Assembly (NCBI RefSeq): GCF_009912395.1
Contig: NZ_WNDO01000006.1
Span: 1-64,000, forward strand
Source of the DNA: Luteibacter sp.
Lineage (GTDB): Bacteria; Pseudomonadota; Gammaproteobacteria; Xanthomonadales; Rhodanobacteraceae
Length of the DNA stretch: 64,000 bases
Direction: 5' to 3'
The notes below the pieces were generated by a model. The model made no database searches, was not told where the DNA came from, and worked only from the letters and a program-made list of their open reading frames with translations. Made by a program: the position numbers and the translations under genes. Each line of letters opens with the position of its first letter. The stretch's first letter is position 1. Positions 27,365 through 36,458 of the stretch are shown piece by piece.

Positions 27365-28498
27365 ATGACCGATTCCAACGAACTCCGCGACTGGCTCCTC
27401 CTGCTGCACATGCCGGGTCTGAGTGCGCGCCGCCTTCGCGAAGGCCTTGCCGTACGCGGCGGTGCGCGAGCCTTGCTGGCCTGGCTGGCGCGTCACGACG
27501 AAGCGCTCGACGACGAGGGTCGGCGCTGGCTCGAGCATCCCGACGAAACCGTCCTGGCGGCCGACATGGCCTGGCTGGACGATCCCGGCCATCGCCTCCT
27601 GCGCTGTACCGAGGAAGATTTTCCCCCGCAGTTGGAAGCCATGCCCGACCCGCCGGCCGCCTTGTTCGTGAAGGGCGACGCCTCGCTGCTCCTGCTGCCG
27701 CAGGTGGCCATCGTCGGCGCTCGCCAGGCCCAGCCGCCGGGGCTCGCCAACGCGGCCCGATTCGCCGCCGAACTGGCGGCGGGTGGGTTGCTGGTGACCA
27801 GTGGCCTGGCCGACGGTGTGGATGGCGCGGCCCATGCCGCGGCCCTGGATGCCGGCCAGCCCACGGTCGCGGTGATCGGTACCGGTCCCGACCGGGTCTA
27901 TCCGCGTAAACATCATGCTTTGGCGCGCAGGATCGTCGAAAACGGTGCGATCGTCAGCGAATATCCTCCAGGCATACATGCCCAGCCACATCATTTTCCC
28001 CAGCGCAACCGGATCATCGCCGGGTTATCGCTCGGCGTCCTGGTGATCGAGGCGGGCGTGAAGTCCGGTTCGCTCATCACCGCCCGCCAGGCGGGGGAGC
28101 AGGGGCGCGAGGTCTTCGCCCTGCCCGGTTCCATCCACAATCCGCTGGCCCAGGGCTGCCATGCCCTGATCGCCGATGGCGCCCGCCTGGTCCAGCGCCC
28201 GGACGAGATCCTGGCCGCGCTGGCGCCCGCTGCCATGGAGCTGGGCGCGGAACTGCGGGCCCGGCTGGATCGGCCGGCCAGCGGGGTGTCCAAGGCCCGG
28301 AAAGGGCCCTTCGACTGGCGCCAGGATGAGGAATATCGCCGCCTCCTCGACGCCATGGGTTACGATCCCGCTTCTCTGGACACCCTGGTGGGCACCACCG
28401 GCCTTTCCCCCGGAGCCCTCTCGTCGATGCTGCTGATGCTCGAGCTCGAAGGGGAGGTTTCCCCGCTTCCCGGAAACCGTTACCAGCGGGTCGTCTGA
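27365..28498 (+). CDS. dprA: DNA-processing protein DprA (Smf)
   Basis: A 377-residue protein that loads RecA on incoming single-stranded DNA during natural transformation. The Rossmann-like core has VAIVGARQAQPPG (about 117-129), LLVTSGLADGVDGAAHAAALD (about 142-162) and the QHHFPQRNRIIAGLS and EAGVKSGSLITARQAGEQGREVFALPGSI signatures. A winged-helix-like C-terminal domain (about 320-377) completes it. Length is normal for proteobacteria. The LysM-dprA-topA order is typical of the order, except that smg is absent between dprA and topA. Confidence 0.95.
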   Translation: MTDSNELRDWLLLLHMPGLSARRLREGLAVRGGARALLAWLARHDEALDDEGRRWLEHPDETVLAADMAWLDDPGHRLLRCTEEDFPPQLEAMPDPPAALFVKGDASLLLLPQVAIVGARQAQPPGLANAARFAAELAAGGLLVTSGLADGVDGAAHAAALDAGQPTVAVIGTGPDRVYPRKHHALARRIVENGAIVSEYPPGIHAQPHHFPQRNRIIAGLSLGVLVIEAGVKSGSLITARQAGEQGREVFALPGSIHNPLAQGCHALIADGARLVQRPDEILAALAPAAMELGAELRARLDRPASGVSKARKGPFDWRQDEEYRRLLDAMGYDPASLDTLVGTTGLSPGALSSMLLMLELEGEVSPLPGNRYQRVV

Positions 28499-28601
28499 TC
28501 GACACGGCTTGACAGCCATCACGGCGATATGTTTCCAACTAAATATATACACACGCTGGGGTCCACTCGGGACCCAGGCGACATCTGGAATCGATCAGCG
28601 C

Positions 28602-31100
28602 ATGGCAAAGAACCTCCTCATCGTCGAATCGCCCGCCAAGGCCAAGACGATTAACAAGTACCTGGGCACGGATTTCCAGGTGCTGGCTTCGTACGGTCAT
28701 GTCCGTGACCTGCGGCCGAAAGAGGGGGCGGTCGATCCCGACCACGGCTTCGCCATGGCCTACGAGGTGATCGACCGCAACGAAAAGCACGTCGACGCCA
28801 TCGCCAAGGCGGCCAGCAAGGCCAGCAGCATCTATCTCGCGACCGACTTGGATCGCGAAGGCGAGGCCATCTCCTGGCACATCAGCGAGATCCTGAAAGA
28901 GCGTGGCTTGCTCGAAGGCAAGGACGTCCAGCGCGTGGTCTTCAGCGAGATCACCCCCAAGGCGATCAAGGAAGCCGTGGCCAATCCGCGCAAGCTGTCG
29001 CACGACCTGGTCGACGCCCAGCAGGCCCGCCGCGCCCTCGACTACCTGGTGGGCTTCAACCTGTCGCCGGTGCTCTGGCGCAAGGTGCAGCGCGGCCTGT
29101 CGGCCGGCCGCGTGCAGTCGCCGGCCCTGCGCATGATCGTCGAGCGCGAGCTGGAGATCGAAGCCTTCAAGGCGCGCGAGTACTGGACCATCCAGGCCAG
29201 CCTCGCTCACGCCGACGGCGCCTTCGACGCCCGCCTGGTGAAGCTGCACGGCAAGAAGTTCGAGCAGTTCGATCTCACGAACGAAGCCGATGCCATGGCC
29301 GCCCGCGCGGCCCTGGAGAAGGCCGCCGGTGGTCGCTTCACGGTCGGCGAGGTCACCAGCCGCGAACGCAAGCGTCGCCCAGCGCCGCCGTTCACTACCT
29401 CCACGCTGCAGCAGGAAGCCGCGCGCAAGCTCGGTTTCTCCACCAGCCGCACCATGCGCGTGGCCCAGGGCCTGTACGAAGGCGTGTCGCTCGGCAGCGA
29501 GGGCAACGTCGGCCTCATCACCTACATGCGTACCGACTCGGTGGCGCTGTCGGACGACGCCGTGGCTGAACTGCGCGACCTGATCGGGCGCGAATACGGC
29601 AAGTCGGCGCTGCCCGAGGGCACCCAGGTCTACAAGTCGAAGGCCAAGAACGCGCAGGAAGCCCACGAAGCCGTTCGCCCGACCTCGGCCATGCGCTTGC
29701 CGCGCAGCGTCGCCTCGTTCCTCAACGATGACCAGCGCAAGCTCTACGAGCTGATCTGGAAGCGCACCGTCGCCTGCCAGATGATCCACGCCACGATGAA
29801 CACCGTGTCGGTGGAATTCCCGGTCGACGACTCGGCCTTCCGCGCCACCGGTACGACGGTGATCGACCCGGGCTTTCTCGCTGTGTACGAGGAAGGCCGC
29901 GACCAGAAGGGCGAGGACGACGACGAACAGCGCCGCCTGCCGCGCCTGACCCAGGGCGACGTCGTGCCGGTGTCCGGTATCGCCGCCGACCAGCACTTCA
30001 CCGAGCCCCCGCCGCGCTACTCCGAAGCCAGCCTGGTGAAGGCGCTCGAGGAATACGGCATCGGCCGTCCGTCCACCTACGCGAGCATCATCCAGGTGCT
30101 GCTCAGCCGCGAGTACGTGCTGCTCGACAGCCGTCGCTTCAAGCCGACCGACGTCGGCCGCGCGGTAAGCCAGTTCCTCTCGGGCCACTTCACGCAGTAC
30201 GTCGACTACGACTTCACCGCGCGCCTCGAGGACGAACTCGACGCCGTCAGCCGTGGCGAAGAACAGTGGGTGCCGCTGCTTGAGCGCTTCTGGCAGCCAT
30301 TCAAGACGCTGGTGGACGACAAGACCGAAAGCGTCGACCGCAGCGAAGCCACGGGCGCGCGCGAGCTTGGCACCGATCCGAAGACCGGCAAGCCGGTGTC
30401 CGTGCGCCTGGGTCGCTACGGCGCCTACGCGCAGATCGGTAGCAAGGACGACGAGGAAAAACCCACCTACGCGAGCCTGCGCCCCGGCCAGAGCATGCAC
30501 ACGATCACGATCGAGGAGGCGATGGAGCTGTTCAAGCTGCCGCGCAACCTCGGTCAGGCGGAGAACGGCGAAGATGTCACCGTCGGCATCGGTCGCTTCG
30601 GTCCCTTCGTGAAGCAGGGCAGCACCTATGCCTCGCTCAAGGCGGAAGACGATCCGTACACCATCGAATTGCCGCGTGCGACGCAGCTGGTGCAGGAGAA
30701 GCTCGAGGCCATCGCCAACCGCATCATTCTCGACTTCGGCAATGGTGTGCAGGTGTTGAATGGTCGTTATGGCCCGTACATCACCGACGGCGAGAAGAAC
30801 GCGCGCATTCCGAAGGATCGCGAGCCGAAGACGCTCACCGAAGCCGAATGCACCGAACTGCTCGCCGCCGCGCCGGTGAAGAAGCCGCGTGGTGGCAAGG
30901 CCGCGAAGAAGGCCGCGGCGAAGAAGGCGCCAGCCGCCAAGAAGGCGGCGGTAAAGAAGACGGCCACGAAGAAAACCGCCGTCAAGAAGACCGCCACCAA
31001 GAAGGCCGCGACGAAAAAGACGGCGACGAAAAAGACCGCCACGAAGAAGACGGCGGTGAAGAAAGCCGCGGCGAAGAAGGCCGCGCCGGCCGCGAAGTGA
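28602..31100 (+). CDS. topA: DNA topoisomerase I with long Lys/Ala-rich tail
   Basis: An 832-residue type IA topoisomerase that relaxes negative supercoils. The TOPRIM domain opens with LLIVESPAKAKTI and has DLDREGEAISWHI. The active-site Tyr lies in GLITYMRTDS (about residue 308). The start at 28602 is used because MAKNLLIVES is the family start. The C-terminal part carries basic topoisomerase C-terminal repeats (VRLGRYGAYAQIG, VGIGRFGPFVKQG, NGRYGPYITDG) without the Cys-rich zinc ribbons of E. coli TopA. It ends in about 70 residues of Lys/Ala/Thr-rich repeats, histone H1-like, probably a DNA-binding or processivity tail. Confidence 0.95.
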   Translation: MAKNLLIVESPAKAKTINKYLGTDFQVLASYGHVRDLRPKEGAVDPDHGFAMAYEVIDRNEKHVDAIAKAASKASSIYLATDLDREGEAISWHISEILKERGLLEGKDVQRVVFSEITPKAIKEAVANPRKLSHDLVDAQQARRALDYLVGFNLSPVLWRKVQRGLSAGRVQSPALRMIVERELEIEAFKAREYWTIQASLAHADGAFDARLVKLHGKKFEQFDLTNEADAMAARAALEKAAGGRFTVGEVTSRERKRRPAPPFTTSTLQQEAARKLGFSTSRTMRVAQGLYEGVSLGSEGNVGLITYMRTDSVALSDDAVAELRDLIGREYGKSALPEGTQVYKSKAKNAQEAHEAVRPTSAMRLPRSVASFLNDDQRKLYELIWKRTVACQMIHATMNTVSVEFPVDDSAFRATGTTVIDPGFLAVYEEGRDQKGEDDDEQRRLPRLTQGDVVPVSGIAADQHFTEPPPRYSEASLVKALEEYGIGRPSTYASIIQVLLSREYVLLDSRRFKPTDVGRAVSQFLSGHFTQYVDYDFTARLEDELDAVSRGEEQWVPLLERFWQPFKTLVDDKTESVDRSEATGARELGTDPKTGKPVSVRLGRYGAYAQIGSKDDEEKPTYASLRPGQSMHTITIEEAMELFKLPRNLGQAENGEDVTVGIGRFGPFVKQGSTYASLKAEDDPYTIELPRATQLVQEKLEAIANRIILDFGNGVQVLNGRYGPYITDGEKNARIPKDREPKTLTEAECTELLAAAPVKKPRGGKAAKKAAAKKAPAAKKAAVKKTATKKTAVKKTATKKAATKKTATKKTATKKTAVKKAAAKKAAPAAK
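30880..31098 (+). repeat. Low-complexity repeat encoding the TopA KKTA tail
   Basis: About 220 bases of degenerate short repeats rich in AAGAAG and GCC encode reiterated KKTA/KKAA/KKTATKK units at the TopA C terminus. Near-identical neighbouring units make length change by slippage or recombination likely. Confidence 0.7.
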
Positions 31101-31101
31101 C

Positions 31102-31671
31102 ATGCGCCGCTTCGATCCGTCCAGTGTCGTCGACGCGGCCGTCTTCCTCCATGCGGGCGGCGTGCTCGCCTATCCCACCGAGGCCGTGTTCGGCCTCGGC
31201 TGCGATCCGCATAACAGGGACGCCCTGGAGCGTTTGTTTGCCCTGAAGGAACGGCCGCCGACGCAGGGCGTGCTGCTCATCGCCGCCAGCGTCGAGCAGG
31301 TACTGCCGTATATCGATTTCAGTCGCGTTCCCGACACGGTGATGGACCAGGTGGTGGACTCCTGGCCGGGACCGAATACCTGGATCTTCCCACGCAGCCC
31401 GTTTGTCCCTGAATGGGTGGCCGGCGCGCACGAAGGTATCGCCCTTCGAGTCACGTCCCATGAGCCCGCGGCGGCCCTGTGCTGGGCCTTCGAGCGCCCG
31501 CTGGTCTCCACCAGTGCCAACCCCCATGGCCATCCGCCGGCGCGCGATATCGCGACGCTGGAGGGCTATTTCGGCGAACGCCTGGAAGGCGCCTTCGATG
31601 CGCCGCTCGGCGGGCTCGCTCGCCCCAGCACGATCCGCGACGCCTTGAGCGGCGCTATGATCCGCTCCTGA
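31102..31671 (+). CDS. tsaC: Threonylcarbamoyl-AMP synthase TsaC (YrdC/Sua5 family)
   Basis: A 189-residue enzyme that makes threonylcarbamoyl-AMP from Thr, bicarbonate and ATP for the t6A37 modification of tRNAs. Signatures: GVLAYPTEAVFGLGCDPHN (about 20-38), LKERPPTQGVLLIAA (about 49-63), PNTWIFP (about 91-97) and PLVSTSANPHGHPPA (about 133-147). It lacks the C-terminal Sua5 domain, as short TsaC does. It starts one base after the topA stop, so the two are likely co-transcribed. Confidence 0.95.
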   Translation: MRRFDPSSVVDAAVFLHAGGVLAYPTEAVFGLGCDPHNRDALERLFALKERPPTQGVLLIAASVEQVLPYIDFSRVPDTVMDQVVDSWPGPNTWIFPRSPFVPEWVAGAHEGIALRVTSHEPAAALCWAFERPLVSTSANPHGHPPARDIATLEGYFGERLEGAFDAPLGGLARPSTIRDALSGAMIRS

Positions 31672-31687
31672 GAGGGGAGTCCAACCG

Positions 31688-33244
31688 TTGTCCATCGTCC
31701 ATGAGATCGCCGGAGGCGCCGTCGCGCCCTCCTTGCCGCTGCTTGCGGGTTCACCATCGCGCGTCGTCGCCTGGCGCGACGGTCAGGCCGTCACGGCCGG
31801 CCAGTTCCTCGCCCATGTGCAGCAGGTGGCTGCCACGCTGCCCGACGCCATCGCGGCCGTGAACCTGTGCGAGGACCGCTACGCGTTTCTCGTCGCCTTC
31901 GCTGCGCTCGTCCTGCGTGGGCAGGTGAACCTGCTGCCGCCGTCGCGCGCGCCGCACGCGGTGGACGAGGTCATGGCTAATCATCCCGGGTCCTATGCCA
32001 TCGGCGAGCTGGCGCTCGTACCGGCGCCGGAGGGCTACCTCCAGATGCCGGCGTTCGTGGAGACGCTTCCCGCCTTTGGCGAACTGCCGCGGATCGCGGC
32101 CGATGCCGTGGTCGCCATCGGCTACACCTCGGGCTCTACCGGCAAGCCGAAGCCCAACGTGAAGACCTGGGGCTCGTTCGTCGCCAGCAACGCGGGCAAC
32201 GCCCGCATGCTTCAGGGCGTCATCGGCGAGCGTTTCCACAGCGTCGCCACCGTGCCGCCGCAGCACATGTACGGCATGGAGATGTCCGTGCTGATGCCGC
32301 TGCTGTCCGAGGTGGGCATCCATGCGGGGCGGCCGTTCTTCCCCGCCGACGTCGCCACGGCGTTGGCATCGTTGCCGGAACCTCGCGTGCTGGTGACCAC
32401 GCCGGTGCACCTGCGTGCGCTGGTCGAATCGGGCGTGGTGCTGCCGCCGCTGGCGGCCTTCGTCTCCGCCACCGCGCCGATGCCCGTGGAACTGGCCGCC
32501 GCCGCCGAGGAGCGCTTCAGTGCGCCGGTGCGCGAGGTGTTCGGCTCGACCGAGACCTGCGTGTTCGCCAGCCGCCGCACGTCGACCGATGTCGACTGGG
32601 CCCTGTACGACGGCGTCGTCCTGCATCCGCAGCCCGACGGCACCCTGGTGGACGCTCCGCAGCTGGCCGAGCCCATCGCCCTGGCCGACATCGTCACGCT
32701 GCATGACGAGGGCCGTCGTTTCCGCCTCTGCGGCCGGAACACCGACCTGCTCGAAATCGCGGGCAAGCGTGCGTCGCTCGGCGATCTCAACCGTCGCCTC
32801 TTGGCGATCGACGGCGTGCGTGACGGGGTCCTGTTCCAGCTTGATGAGGCCGACGCCTCGGGCATCCGCCGTATCGCGGGCCTGGTCGTGGCCCCGGGGC
32901 TTACCGAGCAGCATGTGCTGAACGCCCTGCGCAGCGCGATGGACCCGGTGTTCCTGCCGCGCCCGTTACGCCTCGTCGCCGAACTGCCGCGCAACGAGAC
33001 CGGCAAGCTGCCCCGCGGCGAGCTCCTGGCGATGCTGCGCGCTCCTACAAGACCCGGCCATTCCGGGGCGGACGCGCTACCTCGATCCGGCATGACCCGG
33101 ACACCCCGGTTAGAATGCGCGATCCCCGGTCCGGAGTCCCATCATGAAAGTCCTCGTCATCGGCAGCGGCGGTCGCGAACACGCGCTGGCCTGGAAGATC
33201 GCGCAATCGTCGCGCGTGGAGGGCGTCATCGTGGCCCCGGGTAA
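31688..33244 (+). CDS. AMP-dependent acyl/aryl ligase, C terminus extended over purD
   Basis: A 518-residue member of the ANL adenylating family starting at TTG 31688 after GAGGGGAG. It has the phosphate loop IGYTSGSTGKPKP (about 142-154), EVFGSTET (about 280-287) and GRNTDLLEIAGKR (about 346-358). The family lysine lies in NETGKLPRGELL (about 436-447). Conservation ends near residue 450; the remaining 70 residues run 101 bases into purD in another frame, so a stop codon seems to have been lost or moved. Such ligases activate hydroxybenzoate for xanthomonadin-like aryl polyenes; a link to the chorismatase cluster at 55.7 kb is possible. The substrate is unproven. Confidence 0.75.
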   Translation: MSIVHEIAGGAVAPSLPLLAGSPSRVVAWRDGQAVTAGQFLAHVQQVAATLPDAIAAVNLCEDRYAFLVAFAALVLRGQVNLLPPSRAPHAVDEVMANHPGSYAIGELALVPAPEGYLQMPAFVETLPAFGELPRIAADAVVAIGYTSGSTGKPKPNVKTWGSFVASNAGNARMLQGVIGERFHSVATVPPQHMYGMEMSVLMPLLSEVGIHAGRPFFPADVATALASLPEPRVLVTTPVHLRALVESGVVLPPLAAFVSATAPMPVELAAAAEERFSAPVREVFGSTETCVFASRRTSTDVDWALYDGVVLHPQPDGTLVDAPQLAEPIALADIVTLHDEGRRFRLCGRNTDLLEIAGKRASLGDLNRRLLAIDGVRDGVLFQLDEADASGIRRIAGLVVAPGLTEQHVLNALRSAMDPVFLPRPLRLVAELPRNETGKLPRGELLAMLRAPTRPGHSGADALPRSGMTRTPRLECAIPGPESHHESPRHRQRRSRTRAGLEDRAIVARGGRHRGPG

Positions 33245-34424
33245 TGCGGGCACGGCCACCGAGCCCAAGCTGCGCAATGCGCCGGTCTCGGTCACCGATA
33301 TCGAGGGTCTCGTCGCCCTCGCCAAGGCCGAGGGCGTGGGCCTGACCGTGGTAGGCCCCGAAGTGCCGCTGGTCGCGGGTGTGGTCGATCGTTTCACTGC
33401 CGAGGGCCTGCGCTGCTTCGGCCCGCGTGCGGCCGCCGCCCAGCTGGAAGGCAGCAAGGCCTTCGCCAAGGACTTCCTCGCCCGCCACGCGATCCCCACG
33501 GCGCACTACGCCGTGTTCACCGACCTTGCCCCGGCGCTGGCGCACGTGCGCGAGAAGGGGGCTCCGATCGTCATCAAGGCCGACGGTCTCGCGGCCGGCA
33601 AGGGCGTGGTCGTGGCGATGACCCTGGCCGAGGCCGAGGGCGCGCTTAACGACATGCTTGGCGACAAGGCCTTTGGCGACGCGTCGTCGCGCGTGGTCAT
33701 CGAGGAGTTCCTCGACGGCGAGGAGGCCAGCTTCATCGTCATCGCCGACGGCACGCGTGCGCTGCCCATGGCGACCAGCCAGGACCACAAGCGTCGCGAC
33801 GATGGCGACAAGGGTCCGAACACCGGCGGCATGGGCGCCTATTCGCCAGCGCCGGTCGTCACCGATGAGGTATCCGCGCGTGTCATGCGCGAGGTCATCG
33901 AGCCGACCCTTGCCGGCATGACCGCCGACGGTGCGCCCTTCACCGGCTTCCTCTACGCCGGCCTGATGATCGACAAGAGCGGCGCACCGAAGGTCATCGA
34001 ATTCAACGTGCGCTTCGGCGATCCGGAAACCCAGCCGATCATGCTGCGCCTGAAGTCCGACCTCGTCGACCTCGTCGAGGCGGCGCTCGATGGCGATGTC
34101 GGCCGCGTGCAGGCGGTGTGGGACGAGCGCCCATCGCTGGGCGTGGTGATCGCGGCGGGTGGTTACCCGGGCAAGGTGCGCGCCGGCGACGTCATCACCG
34201 GCACGGACACCGATTTCGGTACCGACGTGAAGGTCTTCCATGCAGGCACGAGTACCGACGCCGACGGCCGTCCGGTCACGGCGGGTGGCCGCGTGCTGAC
34301 CGTGTGCGCACTGGGTAGCGATCTGGCCGACGCACGGAAAAAGGCTTACGAAGCGATGGAAGGCATCCATTTTGCGGACGCCTTCCATCGCAAGGACATC
34401 GCTCATCGCGCCTTCAATCGATGA
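33144..34424 (+). CDS. purD: Phosphoribosylamine-glycine ligase
   Basis: A 426-residue ATP-grasp enzyme of purine synthesis (5-phosphoribosylamine + Gly + ATP to GAR). It begins MKVLVIGSGGREHALAWKIAQS and contains PIVIKADGLAAGKGVVVA, the GARS signature NTGGMGAYSPAP, and VIEFNVRFGDPETQPIM. Length is normal (about 429). TAGAAT at 33111-33116 may be its -10 box, placing the promoter inside the extended end of the upstream ligase gene. No purH lies next to it here. Confidence 0.97.
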   Translation: MKVLVIGSGGREHALAWKIAQSSRVEGVIVAPGNAGTATEPKLRNAPVSVTDIEGLVALAKAEGVGLTVVGPEVPLVAGVVDRFTAEGLRCFGPRAAAAQLEGSKAFAKDFLARHAIPTAHYAVFTDLAPALAHVREKGAPIVIKADGLAAGKGVVVAMTLAEAEGALNDMLGDKAFGDASSRVVIEEFLDGEEASFIVIADGTRALPMATSQDHKRRDDGDKGPNTGGMGAYSPAPVVTDEVSARVMREVIEPTLAGMTADGAPFTGFLYAGLMIDKSGAPKVIEFNVRFGDPETQPIMLRLKSDLVDLVEAALDGDVGRVQAVWDERPSLGVVIAAGGYPGKVRAGDVITGTDTDFGTDVKVFHAGTSTDADGRPVTAGGRVLTVCALGSDLADARKKAYEAMEGIHFADAFHRKDIAHRAFNR

Positions 34425-34430
34425 GCGTGG

Positions 34431-34460
34431 CGACGAGGTGGCAACACGACCACCTCGTCG
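34431..34460 (+). terminator. Terminator after purD
   Basis: A perfect 11-base-pair hairpin (CGACGAGGTGG / CCACCTCGTCG, 8-base loop) starts 7 bases after the purD stop and is followed by TTCT. It may also serve the convergent toxin-like gene ending at 34470. Confidence 0.7.
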
Positions 34461-34469
34461 TTCTCCGGC

Positions 34470-36458
34470 TTACGGACTCGGCGTCACCGGCTTGGCTTCC
34501 CAGCGTTCTTCGAGCGTGACGTTCTTGAAGCCCAGGTAGTCGACAGGAATCGGCGTCGACAGTCCGTTGGGACCGGGTTCGCGATCGGTGGCGGTCGGCG
34601 CATAGGGATAGTTGAGCCAGGGCTTGAGCAGCGTGTGGTATCGATTCCAGACGATGCGGCTATGCCTTTCCGTATCCATCTCCGCACGCGGCACACCGTC
34701 CCGCAGGTGCAGTCGCCACAGGTCACCGCCGTTGACCTTGGACGCCAGTCGGTCGGCGGCCCATATCCATTCCTGGCTTCGCAGGTTTTCCCGGCAAGGC
34801 CGCGCCTCGGCGCCACCGTCACCCATCCTGGCCGTCAAGCACCAGCCGCTGTCGCGATTGCGATAGGTGCCGCGGGCATCGAGATGCCACTGTTGCTGGC
34901 GGCCGTCTTCGCCTTCCGTGCATACCTGCATGGCGACACCAGGCGCTGCCTTGTCGGGCTGGGCGAGGCACAGGCTCTCGCCTGAGAAGGACTGCAGGCG
35001 CACCGTCGGAGTGCGGGTGAGAAGCGGTGAATCGAGATCGATCTCGATCGTGTGCCTGGCGGGAGCCAGGTCATCCTTTTCCAGCGACTGGAAGGGTTTG
35101 CCGGTGAGGCGTTTGTGGAAGTAGACCCTATTCAGGATGCTCACGTCCGTCGTGATCGCGAGTTTGCCCGTCCATGATGCAGGAACCATCCATATCGCTC
35201 CCGTTTCGATGGCGGCGGATTTCATCATGGGTGTGAGGTGATGGTCGACGGAATACAGTGTGTATCCCTGGCTGGGATGCGTGCCGTCGGCAAACTTTTC
35301 TTTCGTTACTTTCTTGCCATTCACTTCTACCTCGACGGGTCCCTCTGCCTCGGGACTCAACTCGAAACTCCAGGACAGGCTGGTTGGGGTCGGCGTCCGT
35401 GCGCTTACCCAGTAATCGTCCACCTGCATGGATAGGGTCTTTGTTTCGGTCGTCGTCGCGTTGGAGTCGGGGATGAGGATGGACGGAAGTTTACTCAGCG
35501 CGCCAACCGGATCTGTGCCCGCACCGATGAGAAGATCGAGGATGTCCGGCGCCAGGCCTGATCCCGATGCACTCTGGATCGAAAGTTGGGTATCGATGCG
35601 CTGGGAGGTCGGTTTGGCGTTGCGTGGCTGGAAGTCGGACAAGTCGATGGTAGGCGATCCACTCAGTGCCTGGATGTTCATCGCGACGTCGTACGATTTC
35701 GGAATGAAGAAATGCGATCCCTTTCGTTCGCGAAACGTGCCGTTCCACCACGCAAGGTTACGACCGGGGCGAAGGTTCATGCGTGCCTGGACCGCGATCA
35801 GCTTGCGATCCTGATCGCTGTTGGCGGTCAGGTCCCTCACGACGGAGATGTCGTATGTGATGGACTGTCCGTTGGCCAAGGGAAACGTCTGCTTACGGAA
35901 TGGCTTGCGAGGAACATAGGAAGTCTGCTCGGAATCCACCCATCGACGCGCCGTCGGCGCATCATCGAAAAGCAGGCCAGGTTCGTCCTCGGGCACGTCA
36001 TGGAACACGAGATCGCGGTCGAGCCATTCGGCCATGAATACGGCGGCTTCCCAGGCATCCATGTCATCCGGCACGGATGCGCTCGCGAAGGCACCATCGG
36101 CATCCTGTCGATAGATGGTGCGACGCGTGGGCGAGATGAAGTCGGCGCGCTGGATGGCCTCGTGCGGCCTGTCCTGTCGAGTGGTGACCAGCACCGCCAG
36201 ACCCGAGGCCAGGGAATCGAGAGCGAATGCATGCATGGACGGTTCGTCCAGCTCCGCCTCGTCCAGCCAGATCACGCGGTGCTCGAGTTTTTCCGTCACC
36301 CAGCGGTCGGCTGTCGCCGAATGGGCTCCTGGAGCAAGCGCGACGCTGAGATTGGCGACGGGTACAGGAGACAGCGGTGCTGCCGACGCAGCGTAAGGAA
36401 ATGCACATTGCAGCAGCAGTCCTGCTGCGATGGATGCGGGGAGGTATCGATGTTTCAT
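34470..36458 (-). CDS. Secreted leukocidin-like pore-forming toxin with ricin-type lectin domain (putative)
   Basis: A 662-residue exported protein with a signal peptide (1-26, cut after ASA). Residues 30-175 resemble a cytolysin pro-region. Residues 190-460 alternate short beta segments in the style of leukocidin/hemolysin beta-barrel toxins (ITYDISVVRDL, FFIPKSYDVAMNIQ, LSWSFELSPE) around a possible pre-stem (about 295-345). Residues 485-585 form a ricin-type beta-trefoil with QQQWHL and SQEWIW motifs. This order (pro-region, cytolysin core, trefoil) is that of Vibrio cholerae cytolysin. The start at 36458 is chosen for the signal peptide. It has no recognised export partner nearby. The fold assignment is by pattern only. 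Confidence 0.55.
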   Translation of the reverse strand: MKHRYLPASIAAGLLLQCAFPYAASAAPLSPVPVANLSVALAPGAHSATADRWVTEKLEHRVIWLDEAELDEPSMHAFALDSLASGLAVLVTTRQDRPHEAIQRADFISPTRRTIYRQDADGAFASASVPDDMDAWEAAVFMAEWLDRDLVFHDVPEDEPGLLFDDAPTARRWVDSEQTSYVPRKPFRKQTFPLANGQSITYDISVVRDLTANSDQDRKLIAVQARMNLRPGRNLAWWNGTFRERKGSHFFIPKSYDVAMNIQALSGSPTIDLSDFQPRNAKPTSQRIDTQLSIQSASGSGLAPDILDLLIGAGTDPVGALSKLPSILIPDSNATTTETKTLSMQVDDYWVSARTPTPTSLSWSFELSPEAEGPVEVEVNGKKVTKEKFADGTHPSQGYTLYSVDHHLTPMMKSAAIETGAIWMVPASWTGKLAITTDVSILNRVYFHKRLTGKPFQSLEKDDLAPARHTIEIDLDSPLLTRTPTVRLQSFSGESLCLAQPDKAAPGVAMQVCTEGEDGRQQQWHLDARGTYRNRDSGWCLTARMGDGGAEARPCRENLRSQEWIWAADRLASKVNGGDLWRLHLRDGVPRAEMDTERHSRIVWNRYHTLLKPWLNYPYAPTATDREPGPNGLSTPIPVDYLGFKNVTLEERWEAKPVTPSP

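Noticed and set aside
28539..31103. An 854-codon open frame antisense to topA
   Set aside because: High-GC codon bias in topA leaves the reverse strand open. The translated sequence is Arg/Gly/Leu-rich without any family motif, whereas topA has all catalytic motifs.
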